Source: Blastocystis hominis (Eukaryota > Sar > Bigyra > Opalinata > Blastocystidae). Taken from it: a stretch of 64,000 nt of DNA. The DNA is taken from the NCBI RefSeq assembly GCF_000151665.1, contig NW_013171867.1:188946-252945 (forward strand), written 5' to 3'. The notes beneath the pieces were generated by a model. It ran no database searches and was not told the origin of the DNA. It worked only from the letters and a program-made list of their open reading frames with translations. This document shows, piece after piece, positions 20,074-29,057 of this stretch. The translations under genes were made by a program, and so were the position numbers. The stretch's first letter is position 1. Each line of letters starts with the position of its first letter.

Positions 20074-21966
20074 CTACTGGTCTTTTTTAGCAGCAAGGAC
20101 AGGCGATCGTGGTATATCTTTTTCTTCTCCAATCTGTTTAGATGTCTCAACAACCTCATTATCCACGGTCGTGATATTAACAAAGCTGATACCTACTCTT
20201 GAAACGGAAAACAACCAAGAAGAAATAGCAAGCTATCTCGCTTAAGAAGTCACAATCCTTACCTTCAGAGTACATCCGCAGATCAAGAACGCTATAGAGA
20301 AAATAGCGAGCGTTCCAATTCCAGTGTTTGATAAGAGTGGTTTGACAATACAATTCAACACAATAAAAAGGATCAACGAAGAATTGGCTATCACACTTTC
20401 GCCGATTCGTTCGGAGACTACATGAGTCGGCTGGCGTCAAGGAACAAAAAGAGAAAAGAAGAAAGAGAAAGGATATATCCAAGTCAAAGTTGTATTGTGT
20501 CGTTAAAAGATAATCTCGCTTTAAGAGTGCCATATAGTTGTTATAGATTTCTGGCGGCCAGCGATTCTGCTTCAACAGAATCATGTGTTTGAGCACAATT
20601 ACCAACTACCCTTCACTCTCCTTTCTAAGCCTACTTCGTCCACCAAAAACAGATTGAGCACTTGGTAGAAAAACTCCATGTTCAGATCTGAAACTCACAT
20701 CGATCCGAATCTCTCACCGTCTGTTTGATAGAGAAGGAAGGAACTAAGCAGAACGTTGATAATAAACGCATTTCGCTCCGTGATGTCCCGAGTGGAGTGG
20801 TCAAACAGATTGATTTCGTCACATTTCTTGTATACTGTCTTTTTCAAGTATTTAAACTTACGAGACACTGTATAGATTATATAAGTTTGCGGATTCATCT
20901 ATTCGTGATCTCTTGCAAAAGGGCATGCGTTTAGAGCCACGTTGAACGTAATAAAACTAAAATACTTCACGCTGGAAAGCACCGCGACGAACACAAGCGA
21001 CAAAACCAAATCTTGAACGAGCTGGAAGATCTGCTTCCACCCTTGCTTTCTCCGAATACAATAAAAGAGAGCATCGGAAACGTTCTAAGAAAGTAAAAAG
21101 AACAGAGCGAGATAAAAGTACGTGCTCAATCGAGGTGACTAGACTGTCAAATGTGCCCAGGATGTTCATGATCAGATAGATCTTGAAGCCGCTGATACTT
21201 CGAATGTAATGGTATCTAGATCAAAGAAACTCAGAATCAAGCACAGATAAGAGAAATTATAAAGAGAAATCACGTAGCAGCCCCAACAAACGAGAAGCAG
21301 ACGGACGAAATCGAATACATAACTACTGTAATCCTGAATGAATCGAGATGTCTTCTTTCCCACTATGATGAATGAAACAGCAATATCCAACATGACACGA
21401 TAGAGTACAGAAAAGAAAACAAGAAGATCATGGAGCGGAGAATGAGAAAAGTAAACATGTATCCGATCACATCCAGAGAAAGGATAGAAGCGAAGTTTAC
21501 AAGCCTCTCCTCATAGTAGGGACTTCGAAAAAAGTTCAAAAGCAATCGTTGGTTTGCTTTTTGGGTAGGTTCGCCAGTTCGCCGATTCCAGAACAATTGG
21601 CTCTATCCATCACTCATAATAAACGCAATTACCCATATAAATTCCTTTATCTCAACAGCTTCTGATTCGAGCACCGGGCTTTTTTCTGATATTCCATCTT
21701 CTTTCGAATCGTCGAAAGCGAGAACGAGATCATCGCTATTATATTACGAAAAATGGAAGCAGTACAAAGATTGGTATTTGGCCATTTTTGTCTTTGATTT
21801 TTCTTTTCTACATGGACTCTACTACTCAGATTGAGTGTTCAATATGACTTACCAGCTTGGGGGTGTCAAGATCACGTTTAATAGCCAATAATTGAGCTTC
21901 CAAAAAGTCAATCCGTGCCTTTAACAGTTTTATATCCATATCTTTAGTTGTGGCGTCGGCATCCAT
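20074..21966 (-). CDS. TAPT1-family (DUF747) membrane protein
   Basis: About 508 residues from twelve exons. The start MDADATTKDMDIK opens a short coiled coil. Family landmarks: NFFRSPYYEERLVNFASILS then LDVIGYMFTFLILR; DFVRLLLVCWGCYVISLYNF; YHYIRSISGFKIYLIMNILG, matching the TAPT1 signature YHLIRGQSVIKLYIIYNMLE; then ITFNMNPQTYIIYTVSRKFK and FKYLKKTVYKKCDEINLF, matching VEIKGSVFKKFEKNNLFQM. TAPT1 proteins are ER or basal-body membrane proteins; this one has a basic, disordered C-terminus. All but one intron have GT-AG ends. The exception, 20431-20476, begins ATATCCTTT, contains TTCCTTGAC near its 3' end and ends in AG: the look of a U12-type intron. Confidence 0.78.
20431..20476 (-). other. 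Probable U12-type AT-AG intron (46 nt)
   Basis: On the minus strand it starts with ATATCCTTT (U12 donor consensus RTATCCTTT), has the branch element TTCCTTGAC (consensus TTCCTTRAC) and ends GCCAG. Removing it joins ...YNFDLD to PTHVVSERIG in frame. There is no GT donor near that would do this. Confidence 0.65.
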
Positions 21967-22264
21967 GATGGGTTAGAAAAAGATGGCTGCTATCTACTCT
22001 TTGTATCACTACTACCATACTGTTATTATTACTATGATTTGATTATATTATCCTATTCTGTATACTCTACCCGAGTAAACTTGGGTCGGAGATACTAGTG
22101 ACAGAGTAGATTAATGGACTTGGGAACCCTGATTAACCATCGGACTTCAATTAAAAAAATAGCAAAAGATAATCAGACAATGATGCCATTCGTCACATAT
22201 TTTGTGGTTTTGCGTATTACTAGATTAACGATACTCTAATTATCTAGTTCTCTTGTTTCAAGTG
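21967..22264. other. Divergent intergenic region
   Basis: About 300 bp between the TAPT1-like start and the coiled-coil gene. A first exon of the coiled-coil gene may be hidden here (an ATGATGCCATTC lies at 22180-22191 before a possible donor), but I could not join it with confidence. Confidence 0.4.
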
Positions 22265-23065
22265 TCAAATGCTGACGACTCTATCAGTAGAGAATTTTTG
22301 TGAAAATACTTATTAAGGTGATGCTGAACAACTTATTGCAAAACTAAAAAAGCAAAACGAAGAACTAATTAAAGAGAATGCCAAATTGAAACAGCTTTAT
22401 ACATCCTGTGTACTTTATTTCCAGTGGAATTGTAAGATAGTCACAAAGAGTGAACTCTTCTCAGCGAAAGAAGGAAGCTGCGGATAAACAGGTGGCTGCG
22501 TATGAGATGCAAATAGCAGAGCAAAAAGAGGAAATTCAGAAATGTTCTGTGGAGAAATTCAATTTCCAAGCTGAAATTACCTCTCTCAAGTACTTGATTT
22601 TGTTTTCCTGCGACTTTCTAGAGAGCAGCTGGCAGCAGCTGCCGATCAAATTGCAAATCAAGGCGCCGCCAGAGTTGATCCCTTTTTGGAGGGAGCGAAG
22701 ATCGAACATGAGCAGTTTGGCAGTCGAATTATCTCCGAAAGTGAACGTCAGGTTTGTTTCCACCTTCGTCTCAATTTCCAGAGAAACCTTTTGTTAGAAG
22801 AGGCGGAAGAAGTGGGAAATGGTCCAAAGGACATTGCACTGTTTTGCGCCTCCGTTTGTTTCACGATGGTTTTTTGTTTGTGTAGTCCCCACAAATCCGT
22901 ATTTCGGACCTGGATCGCGATCTGGTGAGAAAAAATATTTGCTTGTTGTACCTAAAACCCTTGGTGACGTGTAGGCAGCTCCAGTTAGGTTCTCCTGAGT
23001 TGCAAACACGTCTTTTATTGTACTGTGATGGAATTGTAAATTTTGAGTCATACTCTGTTTTCTGA
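22265..23065 (+). CDS. Coiled-coil protein, uncharacterised
   Basis: Exons were joined by eye. A 31-nt intron near 22285 leads into DAEQLIAKLKKQNEELIKEN, then a less certain join to SSQRKKEAADKQVAAYEMQ, then introns of about 32 and 30 nt joining EITSLK to EQLAAAADQIANQGAARVD and SESERQ to RNLLLEEAEEV. Almost all of it reads as a long alpha-helical coiled coil with heptads rich in Glu, Lys, Gln and Ala. The end near 23063-23065 and the true start are not settled. Divergent from the TAPT1-like gene. No family recognised. Confidence 0.45.
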
Positions 23066-23214
23066 ATACGTCATAAGATGACTGCATATGAAACTAGATA
23101 TTCCGCGGGAAATTCGATAGAATCTCACTGTGGTCTGAAGAATGTTCGATCAATTTCAATAGAAGTTGTTACTTATTTATTAATTTATTTATTTATTTGT
23201 TTAGTTTTTTTATA

Positions 23215-25932
23215 ATGTCTTCTGAATTGATTTGGGACGCTACTGGATCGGATCTGAAGGGTCGTTTCTCTCCTGAGCTCTACAATCAGCTGGATGCCAT
23301 TTTCAAGCCTAACAACGTGGCTCTGATCGGAGCTTCGGAGCGTGCTGGAAGCGTGAGCAGAACCATTCTGCTGAACCTTCTGCTGACCCCCTTCGGAGGA
23401 GGTGTGTTCCCCGTAAACCCCACTCGTAGCAAGGTGCTTGGAATCAAGGCCTACAAGACGATTGGAGACGTTCCGGAGCAAGTTGATCTTGCTGTGATCT
23501 GCATTCCCGCCAAGCGTGTCTTGGGCGCTGTTCATGAGTGCGGAGAGGCTGGAGTTCGCGGAATCATTATCATTTCTGCCGGTTTCAAGGAGGTCGGAAA
23601 GGAGGGAGCTGCTCTGGAGAAGGCGTGCGTGGAGGAGGCCCACAAGTACGGCATGCGCATCATCGGCCCCAACTGCCTGGGAGCCATGGTGCCCATCACG
23701 GGTCTGAACGCTTCGTTCGCCAGCACGATGGCTCTGAAGGGAGAGGTCGCCTTCATCAGCCAGAGCGGAGCTCTGATGTGCGCCATGCTGGACTGGTCGC
23801 TGAAGGAGGGTCTCGGCTTCTCGGCGTTCGTGTCGATCGGTTCGATGGCGGACGTCAACTGGGGCGACCTGATCTACTACTTCGGCAACGACCCGAACAC
23901 CAAGGCTATCATGATCTACATGGAGACGATCGGCGACGCCCGCTCCTTCCTGTCTGCGGCGCGTGAGGTGGCTCTGCGCAAGCCCATCGTGGTGATCAAG
24001 CCGGGCCGCACTGCCGCCGCCGCCGCTGCGGCTGCCTCGCACACGGGCTCTCTGACGGGTTCGGACGACGTGCTGACGGCCGCGTTCAAGAAGGCGGGCG
24101 TGGTGCGTGTGGACACCATCGACGAGCTGCTGAACATGGCTGCGGCTCTGGACAAGCAGCCCCTGGCGGCGGGTCCGCGCATGACGGTGATCACGAACGC
24201 CGGAGGCCCGGGTGTGATCACGACCGATGAGATCGTGACGGGCGGAGGCCAGCTGGCGAAGGTGTCCCCGGAGGCGATGGAGCAGTACAACTCGTTCCTG
24301 CCCGCGGCGTGGTCGCACAGCAACCCTGTGGACGTGCTGGGCGATGCGCCCCCAGAAATGTACGCGAAGGCGCTGAAGGTGGCCGGTGATGACCACGAGA
24401 GCGACGGCATGCTGGTGATCCTGACGCCGCAGTCGGTGACGAAGCCGACGGAGACGGCCGAGGAGCTGGCGAAGTACGCGCACATCGAGGGCAAGCCCGT
24501 GCTGGCGTCGTGGATGGGCGGCAACGACCTGGAGAAGGGTCGCCAGATCCTGCGTGAGGCGGGCATTCCGGTGTTCGAGTCTCCGGACACGGCGGCGAAG
24601 ATCTTCAACTTCTGCTGGGAGTACAGCAGCCATCTGAACGAGCTGTACGAGGTGCCCAAGGCGCCGCTGCACAGCGCGGACCCCTCGGAGGCGCAGAAGA
24701 TCATCGAGAAGGCGCTGGCGGAGGGCCGCAACCTGCTGACGGAGAACGAGTCGAAGCAGCTGCTGGCGAGCTACGGAATCCCCGTGGTGCAGACGGTGGT
24801 GTGCGAGACCGTGGAGAAGGCCGTGGAGACCGCGGAGGGCATGAAGTACCCCGTGGTGGTGAAGCTGAACTCGGAGACGATCACGCACAAGTCCGACGTG
24901 GGCGGCGTGCAGCTGAACATCCGCGATAAGGAGGGCGTGGTGACCGCGTGGAACACGATCCGCAACAATTTGGAGAAGCTGGGCAAGCTGGACGGCTTCC
25001 AGGGCGTGACGGTGCAGCGCCAGCTGAACCTGAGCGACGGCTACGAGCTGATCTTCGGCTGCAATCTGGACAACCAGGTGGGTCCGGTGATCGTCTTCGG
25101 AACCGGAGGCACGCTGGTGGAGGTGTACAAGGACTCGAACATGGCGCTGCCGCCACTGAACACGGCACAGGCTCGCCACTGCATGAGCAAGACCAAGATC
25201 TACAAGGCTCTGAAGGGAGTGCGCGGCAAGGCGCCCTGCGATCTGGACCTGCTGGACCAGGTGTTCGTCCGCTTCTCCGAGCTGATCTCCGACCAGCACT
25301 GGATCAAGGAGCTGGACATCAACCCCATGCTGGCCACGCCCACCGACATCATCGCGCTGGACGCCCGTGTGGTGCTCCATGCGCCCGGCACCCCCGTGGA
25401 GAAGCTGTCCTACACGGCCGTGCGCGGCTACCCGCACCAGTACGTGAGCTCCGTGGAGGTGGACGGCAAGGAGCTGGCGGTGCGCCCCATCCGCGCTGAC
25501 GACGAGCCCAAGATGGCGGAGTTCGAGCAGGCGCTGAGCGAGGCGACCGTGGCTGCGTACATGGGCGAGGCGGTGTCCGTGGAGACCCGCACCAGCCACA
25601 AGCGACTCATCCCCGTGTGCCACGTGGATTACGACCGCCAGGTGCCGCTGATCGTGCTGGAGGGAGAGAAGGTCGTGGCGCTGGCCCGTGTGGCGAAGGT
25701 CCCGCTGACGGAGCGCGCCACGCTGCAGCTGGAAGTGGCGGACGCCTACCAGAAGAAGGGTCTGGGCAAGAAGCTGGTGGCCAAGTGCGTGGAGGCCGCG
25801 CAGAAGGAGGGCGTGAAGGAACTGGTGATGAAGTACTTCGAGGAGAACGAGGCGATGAAGAAGCTGGCCGCCGCCTTCGAGTTCGAGGTGGCTGTGAAGG
25901 ACGGTGTGGTGTCTGCGAGCAAGAAGTTGTAA
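23215..25932 (+). CDS. ADP-forming acetyl-CoA synthetase with C-terminal GNAT acetyltransferase domain
   Basis: Intronless, 905 residues, starting [13 protein letters not shown]. An N-terminal CoA-binding fold ([20 protein letters not shown], with GGGVFPVNP) is followed by the ligase domain with [11 protein letters not shown] and the phospho-His loop SHTGSLTG (His is the residue phosphorylated in acyl-CoA synthetases). Then comes an ATP-grasp part ([44 protein letters not shown]). After residue about 750 a GNAT fold follows, with [20 protein letters not shown] (the Q/RxxGxG/A acetyl-CoA loop). The reaction is acetyl-CoA + ADP + Pi to acetate + ATP + CoA, the energy-yielding end of anaerobic pyruvate breakdown that the PNO at 55-60 kb starts. 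This three-part order is that of bacterial Pat/PatZ lysine acetyltransferases, but here the catalytic His loop is present. GC-rich and intronless, which could mean bacterial origin. No targeting presequence is evident. Confidence 0.9.
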   Translation: MSSELIWDATGSDLKGRFSPELYNQLDAIFKPNNVALIGASERAGSVSRTILLNLLLTPFGGGVFPVNPTRSKVLGIKAYKTIGDVPEQVDLAVICIPAKRVLGAVHECGEAGVRGIIIISAGFKEVGKEGAALEKACVEEAHKYGMRIIGPNCLGAMVPITGLNASFASTMALKGEVAFISQSGALMCAMLDWSLKEGLGFSAFVSIGSMADVNWGDLIYYFGNDPNTKAIMIYMETIGDARSFLSAAREVALRKPIVVIKPGRTAAAAAAAASHTGSLTGSDDVLTAAFKKAGVVRVDTIDELLNMAAALDKQPLAAGPRMTVITNAGGPGVITTDEIVTGGGQLAKVSPEAMEQYNSFLPAAWSHSNPVDVLGDAPPEMYAKALKVAGDDHESDGMLVILTPQSVTKPTETAEELAKYAHIEGKPVLASWMGGNDLEKGRQILREAGIPVFESPDTAAKIFNFCWEYSSHLNELYEVPKAPLHSADPSEAQKIIEKALAEGRNLLTENESKQLLASYGIPVVQTVVCETVEKAVETAEGMKYPVVVKLNSETITHKSDVGGVQLNIRDKEGVVTAWNTIRNNLEKLGKLDGFQGVTVQRQLNLSDGYELIFGCNLDNQVGPVIVFGTGGTLVEVYKDSNMALPPLNTAQARHCMSKTKIYKALKGVRGKAPCDLDLLDQVFVRFSELISDQHWIKELDINPMLATPTDIIALDARVVLHAPGTPVEKLSYTAVRGYPHQYVSSVEVDGKELAVRPIRADDEPKMAEFEQALSEATVAAYMGEAVSVETRTSHKRLIPVCHVDYDRQVPLIVLEGEKVVALARVAKVPLTERATLQLEVADAYQKKGLGKKLVAKCVEAAQKEGVKELVMKYFEENEAMKKLAAAFEFEVAVKDGVVSASKKL

Positions 25933-25962
25933 GTAGTGTAGTAATTTAGTAGCATTGTGATG

Positions 25963-25970
25963 TGTTTGTT
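25963..25970 (+). terminator. TGTTTGTT motif of the ACS gene
   Basis: Octamer 30 nt after the TAA of the acetyl-CoA synthetase gene. Confidence 0.65.
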
Positions 25971-26083
25971 GCAGTCGTGCGTTGTTTTTTATTTTTGATT
26001 GTTGCCTGGCTTGATGATGATGATAGAGAGTAAGAAATGACAAATCTAAATCCTGATTCACAGTTAGAGTTGCGTAGGTATTC

Positions 26084-26091
26084 AACAAACA
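26084..26091 (-). terminator. TGTTTGTT motif
   Basis: Reverse-strand octamer, 4 nt behind a T (26096) that would complete a TAA stop for the gene starting at 26536. Confidence 0.65.
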
Positions 26092-26095
26092 CAGC

Positions 26096-26536
26096 ACTCA
26101 ATCGGGTTGGCCAAATCGCTGTAAATGCCCTTCGTGTTCTCTTCAGCGATTGGCTTCTTCTCTGGAATGGGCGGGAAGGAGCTTCGCACCAGCGATGGCT
26201 CCATATGCGGCATCGGCTGCGTTCGCTCCACCTACACATCACCGTTCCCTTTCTCACCTGCCTCTTCCTGCTGCTTTCGACGCTCCTGCTGATCGCGGGA
26301 CTCCCAGAGAACACTATTCCGATCGTTCATCAGACAGATCGATTTCTTCACTTGACGACGCTCCTCCAAGAGACGCTTTCGGTTCTGCGATAGGTCTCGC
26401 TCTCGACTTACGGCCAAGATCTACAAAAAAAGTATAAAACAGACTAAATTCATGATACTTTGGTGTGCTTAATGATGTGAGCCTCGGGAAGGGGAGGAAA
26501 GAACGAAGTCGACCCTGTTTTCCTACATTTACACAT
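26096..26536 (-). CDS. Small charged helical protein, uncharacterised
   Basis: About 120-125 residues. Exon 1 from the ATG at 26536 (MCKCRKTGSTSFFPPLPEAH), an intron of 38 nt, then a basic coiled-coil exon (ILAVSRERDLSQNRKRLLEE and RDQQERRKQQEE). A second intron then leads to VERTQPMPHMEPSLVRSS and FPPIPEKKPIAEENTKGIYS, with ANPIE before the T at 26096. To keep that frame the second intron must begin with GC (GCAGGT, 30 nt, GC-AG). With the nearby GTGAGA donor the frame would instead close at a TGA after AHSREEANR. The GC-AG reading is preferred because it ends exactly 4 nt before the octamer. No family recognised. Confidence 0.5.
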
Positions 26537-27061
26537 CACATAATACGCCTACGAAGACGGTTCTTCTTTATTTGAGCTATTTAGATAATTAGAATTGTTT
26601 AGAGCTGAAGGTCAGCAAAATAGAACGGAAGGTACGGAATGGGAATACTGGAGGAAATTCGCGATCACTGCAATACTGCAATAAGTAGGGAATGGGGTAT
26701 TTCTCATTCTACTCCGTTAATTCAAAATTGCTGCAAATACCACTGCAACGAGAAGATTTTGAATTACGACATTCGATCTATTTTCTAAAAAGGCTTCTGC
26801 GTTCGCCATTCGCCCAACTTCTTTTATATCTAAATGATTGCTAGCCAAAATGAATGATACATTCCATCATTATGTTTGCGATGGAGGTAACGACAGTTTC
26901 CGAAACATACTTTACATCCTTTTCCTTCAGCAACTGCGCTACCACCTTGCAGACTATATTATCAACGGGATTGCTTTGCATAGCAAAAGGATAAAAATCT
27001 ATGCTGCCAAGAAAAATCTACAAAAGCAGCAACGCAGAAACGGATTGCTAAAATGAATGTG
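26537..27061. other. Intergenic stretch
   Basis: About 520 bp between two minus-strand genes. A 72-codon plus-strand frame (26838-27056) lies here without a polyadenylation motif behind it, so it was not called. Confidence 0.4.
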
Positions 27062-27069
27062 AACAAACA
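27062..27069 (-). terminator. TGTTTGTT motif of the USP gene
   Basis: Reverse-strand octamer 4 nt behind the T at 27074, which would form a TAA stop after ...NCYRPVP. Confidence 0.7.
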
Positions 27070-27073
27070 AGGA

Positions 27074-28508
27074 AAGGAACCGGCCTATAACAATTTGGAC
27101 ACATAAATGAATCGGATCGCACCTTCTGCTCATGAAATAGAAAAGAATAGCAAATACCACGTATTCGTTGCAAAATGGGCAATAAGCTGTGCTCACCTCC
27201 ACGTCTGGATCTGTGAAAAATGACTTGATGGAGCGAAAAAAGTCGCTTGAGGAGAACGAATTGGGTCTGGGACTTTCAGGCTGAGCAGACCGCTTGTGAT
27301 AGGCTTCCATGGAATCGGCTCGTGCCTTTAATGGTTACAAAAAGAGTCAGAAAGTACTTTGGAAAACATGAGAAGGACAGGAACGCCGTTTAGCTGCATG
27401 CATTGCGCGATCATATGGCTCGGAGAATCAAAAACCATGCGGTCTCCATCATTGTATAACACCCACACAAATCGTTCGCATTCATGGTCACATTCGCTGC
27501 ACACACTGAAATAGTGACAGCCACGATAGATCACAAAGGCTTGGAGAATGTAGCTATCGTTGGAGGAAGGCTCGCAGAGGGAGTAAAGGAGAGAAGTAAT
27601 CGCGGGAGGAGGAAGAGAGGGATCGGAGTAGACCAGACTGATCGTGAGAATGGGTGGACAGTGAGCGATTTCTTGCCTGTAAATTAGGAAAAGGGAGGTG
27701 GAGAAATGAACGTGGAGTGTAAGCTGCTGTGCATCGATTGTTTGTCACATTCAGGGCAGGAGATTCTGCAATCCGTCGTGTTCTCGTCGAGCTGGTGCTG
27801 AATCAAAGAAAGCACATCTGTGGACCAACTGCTCCCATTGACGAATTGAGATACGATGATGGGAACGTGCCACACCGAGTCTGTGTGCTGCTTTGAATAC
27901 GAACAGTTTGGGCAGGACAGGGAAGTCTCTAGTTGGATTCCAAACAGCTAGGAAAAATATGGTCCAGATGGGAGTGCATTACAGAGTGAGCAATACAATT
28001 CGACGGGCATTCATTGGAGGGCAGATTCGAAAGGGGAAGCGCATTCCCCACTTCGTTCAGATGGAGCAGCTCCATGATGTCTTCCTATAATTGCTTAAAA
28101 AACCGGGAATTCAGGAGTACATAAGCTTCCACAGCATCCCCCATTTCTTGCATAGACACATGCTTGGCAGCTTGCAGAGCATGACGGATCGGCTCGGACG
28201 AGAGAAGCTGTCCGGGATTCTTCATTTCTTGCTCAATTGTCTGGAATCGTAATGCTGTGACACATTTTTATTACCTTCAGCGAACACAAGATGCACGCAC
28301 AGTCGTCAGAATCTGTAGAGTTCTCTGCGTCTAATGAAAGTCTCAGTACCCACGAGGACTGTGGAGAATTTTCGACCCCCGAATGGCCTTTCGAAACTGA
28401 GGTTGATGAAACAGGACCTATGTCAAAGCTTCCGCGGATGACGACCTGCAGCACTGCATTGATAAAGCAATTATTCGCCAGAGGCTTATTCTGATACCCT
28501 TTGTACAT
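27074..28508 (-). CDS. Ubiquitin-specific protease, USP53/54-like, with C-terminal zinc ribbon
   Basis: Multi-exon gene; introns of 32-36 nt are seen at the end of each frame. The Cys box LANNCFINAVLQ is at residues about 9-20. Two Cys pairs (CPNC, CPEC) in the middle fit the zinc-binding fingers of USPs. HCPPILTISLVYSD matches the USP53/54 segment LPPVLTIGLVWDS. The His box is YRGCHYFSVC, followed by FVWVLYNDGDRMVFDSPSHM with the Asn/Asp position, and VPVLLMFSK (USP: PLLLFY). So Cys, His and Asp are all present and activity is likely; animal USP53/54 share the fold. After the protease comes a linker and a second zinc ribbon (CPFC, 12 residues, CPNC). There is no genomic stop in the last exon; T27074 plus poly(A) gives TAA. 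Confidence 0.8.
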
Positions 28509-28618
28509 TCTGAAAGGTTGCGTTTTGCTTCGTCATCTATTTATATATCCTAAGGCGACTTCTGCACGCCACTTTCACTCTCCAATATGAATACAACACA
28601 GAATCTTTACAAGGGTCA

Positions 28619-28626
28619 AACAAACA
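28619..28626 (-). terminator. TGTTTGTT motif
   Basis: Reverse-strand octamer behind the small gene starting at 29015. A T at 28631 lies 4 nt before it if the last possible intron is removed. Confidence 0.55.
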
Positions 28627-28630
28627 AGAG

Positions 28631-29015
28631 AAAGACTAAATGAATAATAAGATTCATTTCATCAGTGGCTAGTACGGTTTACAAAAATTCCTTTCTATCA
28701 GGGAGCTCTCCTGTGTGCTTCATCTCATTAATCTAGAACAGTCACCTATCGGGAGCGAAACATACCATACTCGTCGCTCTTCTCTTTGCGTATTGCTTTG
28801 TAACTTGGTCGAAGCCAGCAAAGCCAATCGCCACAACTGCAGTAGTAAGGAAGAAATTGATGACCTTCTACAGAGTAATGATCGATCGCTCCGTTCCCTA
28901 CCATCTTGTACCGTTAAACTTAGAATATCACTGGAAACAATCGAAAAAAAGCTTCCTACTCCAATTGGAATAAACCCAAAAGAACCGCGGGTAGCGTTTC
29001 AAAGCAAAATGGCAT
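28631..29015 (-). CDS. Small uncharacterised protein
   Basis: About 78 residues; introns 28956-28985, 28898-28931 and 28733-28770 (30, 34, 38 nt) keep one frame open from MPFCFETLPA through EAFFDCFQERSDRSLL to INEMKHTGELPDRKEFL. Then either a genomic TAA at 28679-28681 ends it, or a further 46-nt intron leads to a stop made by polyadenylation at 28631. The centre is hydrophobic (SISSLLLQLWRLALLAS). The opposite strand also has a 100-codon open frame, but without an ATG or octamer. Head to head with the DENN gene. No family recognised. Confidence 0.5.
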
Positions 29016-29057
29016 GATTTCTAATCTACAAATCCAGCTTGGAACCTATAGCGGATA

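Noticed and set aside
23185-26097. 970-codon open frame on the minus strand
   Set aside because: Antisense shadow of the GC-rich acetyl-CoA synthetase gene; His/Leu/Arg-rich with no domain.
26838-27056. 72-codon plus-strand frame
   Set aside because: No polyadenylation motif, no homology seen, lies in the gap between two minus-strand genes.
28715-29017. 100-codon plus-strand frame
   Set aside because: No ATG start that can be joined in frame and no octamer on that strand; the minus strand gives a spliced frame with introns of normal length and an octamer.
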